Positions 1 through 9,889 of a stretch of DNA of 64,000 nt are shown here, piece after piece. The notes beneath the pieces are model-generated. The model was not told the origin of the DNA. It ran no database searches and saw only the letters and a list, made by a program, of their open reading frames with translations. Numbering within the stretch: position 1 is the first letter of the stretch; the number at the start of each line of letters is the position of its first letter. Origin of the DNA: Cyanidiococcus yangmingshanensis (taxonomy: Eukaryota > Rhodophyta > Bangiophyceae > Cyanidiales > Cyanidiaceae); the NCBI GenBank assembly GCA_013995675.1, contig VWRR01000001.1, positions 248,001-312,000 of the forward strand. The letters are read 5' to 3'. The position numbers and the translations under genes are program-made.

Positions 1-815
1 CCCGCGAACGATCGACGCCTTCGTTTTCCAGGTTCCATACGCGTATGTGTAACCCGCGGGAGTCCGCTGTCTCTACGCTGTACGACGGATGTGCGTTCGT
101 CTTCGACGAGGCGAGCACGTATTCACTAGCCAATTGCAGGACCGCAGTTCAGCGACCGGAGCGACACAACCAAGGTATCTCTTCATGGAAACGTATTGTA
201 GGCGAAATCCATCACCAGTGACGAAAATTCGACGGCGGAATGGGTTTTGCGTCCGACTAGCACACCGGCCGCGGTCGCAATATGCTGGCTCGAACTCGAG
301 CGCTGGCCTTGTCACAACGCTATACGCAACGATCCGTGTATCGCGCCGACCGTGTCCAGTTTGTACGACGCACGACCGATCACTGGTCAGTCCGCATCAC
401 CAACGATCCTTGTCCCATGAAGCATGTTCGGCGCCTCTGTCTCCGTTCAAGTGGAACGATTCGCTCTGATTCAACCGATCGCTCGAGGTTGTCAGCACAG
501 GCTGAGGCGCCAAGCGGCCCCGGATCCGCGCACGCCCCAACGCATTGTACGCGCTCGCGGGGCGCGATCCAAGCTCCGCAGTGATGAGCATCTGGGTGCG
601 GCCAGAGGCCCGCCCCTGTCCTGCCGTTCGCATCAGCTGGTCTCGGTGCCTTCGGCGCCTCCCAGCGCCGCTGCGTGTGATCTCGCGACGGCGCCACCGG
701 GCGCTGGGCGCTCGCGTCCTGCACGAGACTCAGGACGACGTCTTCGCCGCGTTGCTCGTGTATAAGCACAGCGTTGCTCGAACTGTCGTGAGGCCAAAGC
801 GCAGGGTACAAAATC
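1..815. other. Left-edge region without a recognised gene
   Basis: Several overlapping open frames of about 80-180 codons occur on both strands, but they are arginine/serine-rich, mutually exclusive and match no family I know. The last part must hold the 5' region of the psbM gene that starts at 816. Confidence 0.5.
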
Positions 816-1250
816 ATGAACTCGGCGTTCGTTACGAACTTGGGCGGTTACACTGCCAAAACGCGACTCGCTCAGAGTACTTGGGCAAGTGCACTCGTAA
901 AGAAGCGGTGTGCAACAGGGCAAATGAGGCGGGTAGCGACACGCACTTTGGCATCGGTGGTGACGAAACCGGAAGGAGGCGCTGCGCCAAAGTCGCGGGT
1001 GCGGTTGAGCTGGTCGTTTGTGCCAGCAGCGCCTTTATTTGCGGCGCTGAGTGGCTTGCCTTCACTGGCCAATGCAGGTGAGGACGGAGCGATGACTGTT
1101 CAGTTTGGCGCCTATTTGGCTGTTTTTCTGGGCACCCTGATCCCGGTCGCGTTCTTGATCATCCTGTATATTCAGTCGGAGACGCGTAAAGCGGCTATGG
1201 AGGCAGTGTCCGGTGGCAGTGAGGAAGAGGAGGAGCTGGAGTTTGAGTGA
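816..1250 (+). CDS. psbM: Nuclear-encoded photosystem II protein PsbM precursor
   Basis: A 144-residue precursor whose mature part matches PsbM, the single-span photosystem II subunit at the dimer interface. The only hydrophobic span of the mature protein, about residues 95-118, ends in PVAFLIILYIQSETR, aligning with the PTAFLLIIYVKT end of known PsbM. The N-terminus begins MNSAFV, with the early phenylalanine typical of red algal plastid transit peptides, followed by a basic Ser/Thr/Arg-rich stretch. A second hydrophobic segment (about residues 68-88) ends in LANA, a thylakoid-processing-like site, so the targeting signal looks bipartite. An acidic tail (SEEEEELEFE) follows the span and is not usual for PsbM. 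The ATG at 816 gives the complete transit peptide. PsbM is absent from the red algal plastid gene sets I remember, which fits a nuclear location. Identity rests on a short span; another small photosystem subunit is the alternative. Confidence 0.75.
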   Translation: MNSAFVTNLGGYTAKTRLAQSTWASALVKKRCATGQMRRVATRTLASVVTKPEGGAAPKSRVRLSWSFVPAAPLFAALSGLPSLANAGEDGAMTVQFGAYLAVFLGTLIPVAFLIILYIQSETRKAAMEAVSGGSEEEEELEFE

Positions 1251-2190
1251 GTCGCTTGGCGCCCGGTTGGACTCGGTGCACTGATCAGAACGAAGCGCGA
1301 GCGCTGCCACGGTCTGCAGTTCGGCGCACGACGTTGGACGCTGGGGCGTGCTATCCTCTGACGCCGCACTGGAGCAGACAGAACAGGGCCTCCTCACTGG
1401 GCTGCTGGCTGGGGCCTCTAGCGACGCTGTCTGCGGAGCTTGCGCCGAACGGCTGTTGGTATGGTCAATATGTCTTGAATATAAGCGACATCAGCCTGGG
1501 ACTGCATCAGGTGCGACAAACACGCGGAACGACTGGCATTCAGGGCAATAGGCGTTACAGAAGTATTATCTGCGAGAGTAAATCAACTCATTCTCCGCGG
1601 GAGCACTGATTTCCTTCTTGCGCTCGGAGACGTCAGATGCAGCATCAGCGACGATATCCTAACCTCCATCCCAATCTAAGGCGTCCAGCGGCTAGAACAG
1701 AGGGTGGAAACGCTGCTCAACTGGTGAGCGTGGCTGGTCGCGGAACGGACACCTCGTATCGCAGCGACCCCGACCCGTGATTCTCTCTCACTCGCCCCGG
1801 CATGGACTGAGCAATCATCTGCACGTTACATCCGGAAGCGGCCATAACGTTCTGGGCCTCGCGCGCATCATTCATGCGCAATGATAAGGGCGTCCGTGGA
1901 GCAGTTCGTAAAGGCTAGGCAGAGGCGGCCGATCAAATGACGCGCTTCTATCGGCTCTCGTTGAGGTCATCGTCAGCGTCGTTTCAACGCGTCGCTTTCT
2001 CCGAGTAAAATGGTGTTCGCTTCACGCAGCAGTTCGAAGTGACTCAGCAAAAGAAACGTATATGCGCTACGCTTTCGGCTTCTCGATCAGGCTGACTGGC
2101 TTAGAAATCTGGGCTGGTTTGGGGCGGGTTTGGCAAACGCTTCTCGGGCGATAACTTGCACCTAGAGTCAGCGCGTCTTCGTGTCCTTTC
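1251..2190. other. Intergenic region psbM-ARL
   Basis: No coding region, RNA gene or repeat recognised. Open frames here are short and resemble no known protein. It should contain the psbM 3' end and the promoter of the GTPase gene at 2191. Confidence 0.5.
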
Positions 2191-2970
2191 ATGTTCGGAC
2201 TAGTCTCTAGTCTTGTCGGAGCTACGCTATCAGAGCAGGATCCACCGTATCGGATTCTTTTTCTCGGTTTGGACGGCGCTGGGAAGACCACCCTGATACA
2301 CGCGATTCGCAACGAGCTCTCAACGGACGCAAAGTCGTCGACGACGAGCTCACGATCGCTGTCGACCGGTCAAAATCAGACCTTCGCTTTCTTATCCGAT
2401 AAACCGAAGAGTTCAGCTGCAGAGAGCTCTGAGCTTTATGCACCTACTGTGGGCCTGGAATGTTTCTCTGTCCGCGTTTCGGTGCTCGGGCGCTCAGAGA
2501 CGTGGGACCTGTGGGATCTCGGCGGTGATGTTTCCCTTCGTTTCCTCTGGCACAGATACTTGCATCACGCTGATGCTGTCGTATGGGTCGTTGACGGATC
2601 CGACACAGCCCGACAAACTGAATGCATCGCAGCGCTGGACGACATGGGGCAGCACCTGGCGCTGGATCGCACGATTGTCTCTGCGGAAACAGGACCTGTC
2701 GACCATGGCAATAAATTTGACTCCTCGCCATCAAAGCGCCCGTTGCTGATTGCAATCAATCGACTAGATACAGCGGAATATTCAGAGGATGCTGCTCGAT
2801 GGGCAGACGCACTCATGACTCTGATCGAAGGCGTCACCAGTCGCTCGAAAGTAGGACCGTCTGCGTTGCAACATATCGATGCCAGAACTGGGTACGGCAT
2901 TCGGGGGGTCATCGGCTGGCTTGCTGCAAATCGCCCGAGCCTTTCGGACGATAGACTCGACTCGGGCTAG
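2191..2970 (+). CDS. Divergent ARF-like small GTPase
   Basis: 259 residues with ARF/ARL signatures in order: P-loop GLDGAGKT at 26-33, switch-1 PTVG at 85-88, switch-2 WDLGGD at 108-113, and guanine-specificity NRLD at 190-193. ARF-family GTPases recruit effectors to membranes when GTP-bound. Three features are unusual. The switch-2 position that is normally the catalytic glutamine (WDxGGQ) is aspartate. The NKxD motif reads NRLD. A Ser/Thr-rich insertion of about 40 residues separates the P-loop from switch 1, and a second insertion lies around 160-182. There is no glycine at position 2 (MFGL), so N-myristoylation is not expected. Single exon. The subfamily cannot be fixed from the sequence. 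Confidence 0.8.
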   Translation: MFGLVSSLVGATLSEQDPPYRILFLGLDGAGKTTLIHAIRNELSTDAKSSTTSSRSLSTGQNQTFAFLSDKPKSSAAESSELYAPTVGLECFSVRVSVLGRSETWDLWDLGGDVSLRFLWHRYLHHADAVVWVVDGSDTARQTECIAALDDMGQHLALDRTIVSAETGPVDHGNKFDSSPSKRPLLIAINRLDTAEYSEDAARWADALMTLIEGVTSRSKVGPSALQHIDARTGYGIRGVIGWLAANRPSLSDDRLDSG

Positions 2971-3954
2971 TTACCGGGCCTGGGTTCTTTTGATTCCGCT
3001 GGCTAATCCACATGGGCGAACAACGCGGGTGTGTGGCAAGCTCCACCCATGGCCTCGATTACGGCGAACGACCAAAAATCGAACGTGCTCGTGAACATGA
3101 CTTGTATGGACGCTTGTTACACGATCGATCCTTGCGGGTCGACCAGCAAGGGTTTCAATACAAGTTAGGTGTCCAGAAGCGAGAGCGCACGGGCCGAAAT
3201 GATGCCGGGCCGGTCGTCTGGTAGCCGCTTGTGGTGGCATCCGCCCTGGTTCCGATGTAAAGCCGACCATGCCCCTAGATATCTGATCCTGTCTACCAAG
3301 AACTGCTTCAAATATGTGATTGCTTTAACACCATGAGCGTTGGTTTGCTCTCTGTCCAAGTTCTGGCTCTTTTGCCATTGACCGATTCGACAAAGAAACC
3401 AGGTTGTCCGCCTCAATTTCAATGCCGTTCGCTGCAATGCTTGGCTGTCGGGGTCAGTCACATTTCCGAAGATTGAGAAAGCGAGCGATCGGTTGAATCC
3501 AAGGATCAATGCAATTGAGATCGGTTTTCCCACGAAGCAAAACATTTCGATAAAAGTTCATGTAGGCGGTGGCAAGGGAGAATCAAGACGGCTCTTACGC
3601 GTCGTGACGTGATGAGATCTCAGTCATGGGCGAAACAGAGTCGTGGTGTATGCCTCCTCGCTTGCAGATACTTCAAGCTTCCCTTCGACGTCCAAACGTT
3701 TTCCAGCTTGAATATCTCAACCACGACGATGTCCTGGGAGCCAAACAACGTCTGTCGTTGCCATGAGCCGGTCGGGTGACTTGCTTTTCGTGAAAGCGGC
3801 TTCGAAATCGCGCTCGAATGGTGATTAGAGCGTTTACGACTCCATTTGTGGCTCACAAGCTGCATGCTTATTGAGCTGCTCTGTGGCCCACCAGAGATTC
3901 TTTCGATCGGACGCGTATACTCTCTCAGCGATGCCCTGTGCACTCGAGGCTTTT
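2971..3954. other. Intergenic region between convergent ARL and NRAMP genes
   Basis: Nothing recognisable; only short unrelated open frames. It must hold the 3' ends of both convergent genes. Confidence 0.5.
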
Positions 3955-5710
3955 CTAGGCCCGAGACAGATTTTCGAACCCTCTATGCAGACACAACCAT
4001 GCGAGGAGACCAAGCAGATATACAAAAACGGGAATGGAGAACATCCCAAGCACAATGCTGCCTACGGATCGACTCGATAGCGCACGAGAGGCATCAACCA
4101 TGAGGACGCCCGCCATCCATAGATTCAGGACGACGATGAAGGCTGCGGACGCCCAGGCACAAATCCTTACGGTCACGCCGGATGCGAAGCGTTGACCCAT
4201 GAGCGTTTTGCTACTTGTAAATCGAATCATGGGTATCATGGCAAAGGGAAGCTGGAGCGACAATACGACCTGTGATAGAATCAAAAGCCGGTACGTGCTC
4301 TGCGGACCCAGAAAAATGATTGCAAGGGCACTCGGCACGACTGCGCTGAGGCGCGTGAGCAAACGCTGTTGCCACATGCGCATGGTGAGACCCAGGAAGC
4401 CCTCCATGACGTACTGACCGGCCAGCGTTCCCGTCAGTGTGCTCGATTGACCAGCGGCAATGAGGGCGATGCCGAATGCCAGAGGGGCGACCTCAAGCCT
4501 ACCCCATAGCCGCATCGGTAAGACTCGTTCGAGTAACGCGTGCGCCTCTTGCAGCGTGGTGACGACGATGTGATTGGCCCAGAATGACGATGCAGCGGTG
4601 ATGAGAATCGCGGCATTAATGAAGAACGCCGCGTTGAGAGCGACGGCACAATCGATCGCGGAGTAGAGACACTCGAGCTCCTGCCTGCGAACGTGATCCT
4701 CGGATGCAACGACGGCCTCTCCCGGATTCTGCGACTCCAATCGGCTTGCAGTTGGCGATAAACGCTCCATCAGACCTTGATCAGCGACGCGGCGAATCAC
4801 AATAGCCGAGTGGAGATAAAAGTTGTGTGGCATCACTGTAGCTCCTAGCATTCCCAACGCGACCAATAGACTTTGGCCACTAATACGCGGCACGAGCCCG
4901 CCCGCAACTTGAATAAACCTCGGTTTGCTTAGTGCCAGCTCAACCGTGAAACAGGACGGTTATCACGAGCAGCAACGACAAGACAATCTGTTCAATTCGT
5001 CGAATACCGCTCCGTACGTTGCGCCAAAAGCAGCAGCAACGTATCCAGAACAGTGAGCAGAACACCAAGCAGAAGAGGAATCCAAGAACGAGATTCAGAC
5101 CCACTGCAGTCCCAATCACTTCCGCTACATCTGTCGCGATAATCGCAATCTCGGCGAGGACGAAGAGTGACAATGAAACGATCTTCGGATAGGTTTCGCG
5201 ACACAGTTGGGCCAGATGCCGTTGCGTAACAATGCCCAAACGCGATGCCAGGGTCTGCAGCAGCCAAGCCATCGCGTTCGAGAACACCAGCACCCAGAGA
5301 AGCTGATAACCGAACCGCGAACCGCCTTCTATATCTGTCGCCCAGTTCCCCGGGTCCATGTACCCAATCGAGATCAAAAACGCCGGCCCTAGCTTCTGCA
5401 ACGCTCGTCGCCAACGAAAGCCGGACGGTCCGTCAACCGGACCGTTCTCTATAGCGACCGTCAAGGAGACCGAGCGTGGCTCGCGAGGCGTCACCTCTGA
5501 TCCTGAGACTCGTTCGGCTTTCGACAAGCTGTCCGGCCCTTCACCACAATGATCGAACGGCGCCGTCACCGGTATATCCCCAAGCTCTGCAAAACCTCCT
5601 TGGACTTCATAACTGTCCTCGTATAACCCGGCCGCGTTGCTCGGAAGACTACCCTTTGCGTCCAGCCGACCAACGGCTAGTGGCGACGGATGTGCCGCTG
5701 CTGGCCCCAT
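3955..5710 (-). CDS. NRAMP-family divalent metal transporter, one +1 frame break
   Basis: A proton-coupled Mn/Fe-type transporter of the NRAMP/MntH family. The N-terminal part (5710-4940) has an ~85-residue hydrophilic leader and then IGYMDPGNWATDI, carrying the DPGN metal-binding motif of helix 1. The C-terminal part (about 4940-3955) carries GATVMPHNFYLHSA, the MPH motif of helix 6, followed by further membrane spans to the end. The parts lie in different frames: between about 4935 and 4955 the frame must move by one extra nucleotide. With that step the family sequence continues smoothly into VELALSKP and VPRISGQ. Whether the extra base is a sequence error, a real mutation or recoded cannot be told here. 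The leader before the first span is longer than in bacterial MntH. Confidence 0.88.
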
Positions 5711-7004
5711 ACCTCAATTTCTGTGCACAGTTCTGACAAATTCCGCCTTCAGGTTACTAAAAAACGAGTGGTCCACTCTGAAAATCTGGTGGAACGCAGA
5801 CCCAACAAGTGAGGACACGTTTGAACGAGAGACAGCAACGCTCGAGTCCAGCTGCCAGTAACCGATCGACGTTCTCGCGTCGCTGTATCGAAGGCGTCCC
5901 ATGGCCGGCAGGCGTCCGCAATCGTTTCAGGGCGTCTGGTCGTCGAGTCTCGTCGTTGTGCAGAGGGAGGGAATCCTGCAGAAAAAGGATATGCGTGAGC
6001 GCGGCATTCTGGTAGTTTATTGACTGCTTGGGTCGATGATATTTGTAGTAGCATGTTTTCATGCGAGAATCACCAAAAAATATTCTACATAAAACAGGTA
6101 TACTGGTCGTCTGTTTTCTTGCGATGCTCCATGGTTTTTAGAGAGGAATCACAGCATGAATGTCGGCGGAGTCGAAGAAAGCACTCAAGTGCTGTGAGAC
6201 TTGGGAGTCAGTATGGCATCGAAGAGGGATGCTAACGGATGCACTTCACCTGTTGTTGCCATTATTCGTGCGTCCCGAAGGTGTTTCTGGAAAGCGATTC
6301 TATCGATTCGGGAATGTCGAGTGGATAACCAGCGTCTCGGGAGAAGCCACGAAGACACGTTGCTCGCAGGTGAAAGTAAAGCGAGAGGAAGATCGTGGCC
6401 TGCGACTCTATGCGCTCTGCAATACCGAATGCCGGACCGAATATACGAACTATTGACTGCGTTTCGCTTATCGCCGATGAAAGCGCAGCAAGCTGGAGCT
6501 CTCGCTCGATTCATGGAATCTTTTCTAGCGGCTGAAATGTTCGACTTGGCACAAGTTTCTTCTTTGAGGAATCAGTCACAATGAACATCGCACCGAAGGA
6601 TATGGTTCTGTGGTACATTCCAGGCCAAAAGAGAAGTCTCCCAGGAAGGTTCCCTAGACATTTCGATTCGAGCGATCTGTTCGCTGCACGGATTCGTTCA
6701 ACCTGATTTCTCTATTTTCTGGAGCTTTTCTTTTTCTCGTCGAGGCCCAATGCGTACTATCTCGCCTCGTTCAAGGATAAAAAGGCCATCTTTTCATCGA
6801 GAACGGTCCAAGCGCCTTGCATGGCTCGCTGGGGGCTAGCTCGCCCAGAGGAACGGGCGCCGTGGCGACGCGGCGACCCTCGCGACGATCCCAGATGGTC
6901 CAGCCGCGCTCCTTAAAGGTCGTTTCCGTTGTCCTGCAGGACCCTATCCTTGCCGAGAGTGCCGTTCGAGGCAAGTTGGTTTTAAGAGAACGCGGCGTGC
7001 GCAT
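5711..7004. other. Intergenic region 5' of NRAMP (divergent spacer)
   Basis: About 1.3 kb between the divergent NRAMP gene and the gene at 7005. No RNA gene, repeat or conserved protein recognised; promoters of both genes are expected here. Confidence 0.5.
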
Positions 7005-7939
7005 ATGAACCCGTTGTCGTTGCTATGCTTTGCGGGTGGCTTCGCGCTACGAATTGGGGGCGTTCCAGCAGTTAGGGGCAATGCTCGTTCGCAGCGGCGA
7101 ATGGGCAAGGGTTGTCGTCTGCGTCAGGGACTTATTCCCTGGAGGTGGCCCGGGGACCCGCTAGCAGCTTATGGCGTTGAAGCGTTGTTTGCTTCCGTAC
7201 ATGCTCTGTCGCGATGGCGCTTGATGAAACGCCATCGCGGAAACTCTAGACCAGCGCGCTCCCGTGGTGTACTCAGCTTGCAGGCGCAGGGCTCGACGTC
7301 AGACGACGTGAATCGAGTAGCTTCGACGATTCATCAAGCATTTCTGAGCGCCTGTCTACCCAACAGTGGCGTACCATATGTTGCTGCCCTTCGTTCCTTT
7401 ATTGCTGCCACAGTCCGAGCATACCGTCTCGGCTACTCGTTGGATGCATTGGAAATTGAGCTTCGACGAGTCAGCGCCGAATCCGTGCGCTTGGGGAACC
7501 CCAATATCAGCGGCGAGTCGCCAAGACCTCTCGAAGCAGATGAGGTTGAACTGCGAACGATCTGGTTGACTCTCGTTTTCAAGGTTCTTCGGTACGTCAA
7601 CTTCCTCGCGATTGCATGCCGCCGGAGGCTCCGACCGAGGTATCCAACCGCAGTCGGGCGATCTCGGAGGAGTTCCGCGTTCCGGATCAGTTTGATCGCT
7701 TTGTGCAGTCCATTGTCGATGCTGCGCGAGCAGGATACGACTTGGCGCGTATTCGACTGGAACAGCAGTTGCAGATCAGGTCCATGCCGAACTCGCTCGG
7801 CAGCGCGGTCGGTGCATCGACCAACCAGCGCTCGCCACTCGAGGCAGCGATCCTCAACCAGTCGACACGACTTGTACTGCTTACAGTCGAGATTGTCGAT
7901 ACCTGGCAACGGAATGGAGGCATAGAGCCCTCCATGTGA
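7005..7939 (+). CDS. Unknown protein with two related helical motifs, probably plastid-targeted
   Basis: No family recognised with confidence. The N-terminus MNPLSLLCFAGGF is hydrophobic with an early phenylalanine, followed by an Arg-rich region of about 90 residues, as in red algal plastid precursors. Two stretches resemble each other: AALRSFIAATVRAYRLGYSL (about residues 127-146) and, near the C-terminus, FDRFVQSIVDAARAGYDLAR. Both are Phe-helix-Gly-Tyr motifs, suggesting a duplicated module. The two halves are in different frames: frame 1 is good to about 7590 and the last ~100 codons (7616-7939) lie two positions away. Two +1 steps near 7580 and 7635 give a smooth Ser/Gly-rich linker. 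A 62-nt intron from GTACGT at 7592 to CAG at 7653 is also in frame but lacks a good branch site. Start chosen at the ATG opening the targeting-like peptide. Confidence 0.5.
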
Positions 7940-9889
7940 TGTGCATCGATCCCAGAACAAGATCATGGGTCTAAGACGAACTGCAGGAGCGCGTGCAAAT
8001 ACGAATACGGGTACAAGAGAGGTGAACTCCGCAGCGCTGTTGATCAAGAGGAGAACGCCGCAAGTTCTCTTTCCATCGATGAGGTATGCGCTGAAAAATC
8101 CTGTCTATAGAGCGAGGGACAAGACAGGTCCGCGTACAAGACAGGGAACTCTCTAAAGTCCATTTGAGGTCATGTACCTGTACTTTATCCAGATGGGATG
8201 GAACTGACTTTTTGTTGAAGTATTGAGATTGCAAACTATTGAAGCGAGCGCTTCGCCTCCTGTGGCAGCGATCGTTTGGGGAGCGCCTTGCTAGACAAGC
8301 CCTGGCGGATTGCGCATTGAGTGTTGCTACTCGATACGCCAACATAATCCTAATCATATTACATGAGATAGCTTGTCGAATGCGAAGCACTGCTAGCGGG
8401 GCTCTGCAGCAACGCATCCTTAGCGACCGCTCTTACGGAATGATCCACACGGGTCGGCGACATAGATTCGCCAGAGACTCGTCCAGGATCGATGTTTGGC
8501 TCACGTCTCCAGCGTTGACCAGTGATCGAACCGAATTTCTCGGTGGCTCGCATCGACCTGATGCAGCAAGGGGCAAGTTACGCAACCTCTGGGTAGTTTA
8601 TTCGTCGGGATACTGCCGTCACCTCTTTGGCAGATGAGCAGCTCCTACGCAGTATGCTGAAATATACAATGGAAGGTTGGCTCGCTTTTCAATCGCACCA
8701 AGTGACGGATAAGGTTCGATTTTGACTCGCTCATGAATGAATTCAATGGAAAGAATCGTCGGTTGCTTACTGATCTTTGTCTAACGCTCCAGAGTCCTCC
8801 TGCAGAAAGACCCATCCAAGCGACAAAAGATGCCGTATCGGACGGATCAACGCAACCAGGACGAGTCTCCGGAAAATGAAAATCACAAAAGGCGTGTAGG
8901 CAAACGGATGCTGTGGCGGCAACCTGTGTAACGGATGCCAGAGCATACCTATTTCTGGAAAGGCACACTGCTGAGTCAGATTTCCGGTTTAAAGCGCATC
9001 ACATCGTGCTCGGGCGAATCCGATACAACTTGTTCCATGACAATTCCCGATAACACTGGAAGCGCTGAGGTTGATTGAAGCGACTTTGGAGAATTCCGGA
9101 ATATGAATGACTTGGATAGCTAGGTGGGGTCTTAGAAAGCACCTACATGTGTCGGCGCGCAACTAGGAAACGAGTGCGAACAATGAAGGCAACGAAAGTA
9201 ACGTCGCAAACGGAGGATCGCTGTCACACGTCGAGTCTCAGAACGAAGAGTCTCTTTGACGAGCTAATTTTCTTGAAATCAACGAAAACTAGAACATTGA
9301 CCTCTGCTGATGTTTCCTAGTCGACCGGATCGTAAGGCAGCCTTCCACGACGTACGCAAGCAACGAGCTCGCAACGCCGTGCTGCCGATGGAGTTTTCAA
9401 CAGCGATGCACGGACCACACGTCGACACAGTTTTGAGCTTGGGTCGGTCCCAGTGACCAATCAGTCCCTGCAACGTTGTCACGCACCCTGAATGTTGCAA
9501 CCAAAGCAAGGACCCAAAGCGTCCAGAAACGAAACCGCTTTCCGACTGTTCCAGACCATGGGGAGTCGGGTACGGTCAGGCGTTGGCCGCGACCAGGCAA
9601 TGGACTGGAGGCGCACGAGCGTCGAACCAAGCTGGGTCACCCATGAGGTAACAGCTACTCCGAGTTTGATACGCAGAGCAGCACTGCGAAACCAGAGCAG
9701 GATCGTCGACAAGCATACCCAAGACGTGTCCTTTGCTTCCGTTGTGTTTTAAGAAAGAGTCACGTACACTCGCTGGGAGAGTCCGTTGAACGACTTTTTC
9801 GCAGCGAAGCCAACTGTTTTCTGTCTTCGGGTTGTATGTGGTAGCGCGCTCGGGAGGCGTTGTTGTTTTTGCTGCAACGCTAGGAGGAT
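7940..9889. other. Long spacer without recognised genes
   Basis: Nearly 2 kb with only short open frames on both strands, none resembling a known protein. No tRNA-like cloverleaf or repeat family seen. Confidence 0.5.

Noticed and set aside
7592-7653. A 62-nt GTACGT...CAG intron in the unknown gene
   Set aside because: It is in frame, but it has no TACTAAC-like branch sequence and is much shorter than the clear intron. Two +1 steps explain the frames equally well; left unresolved.
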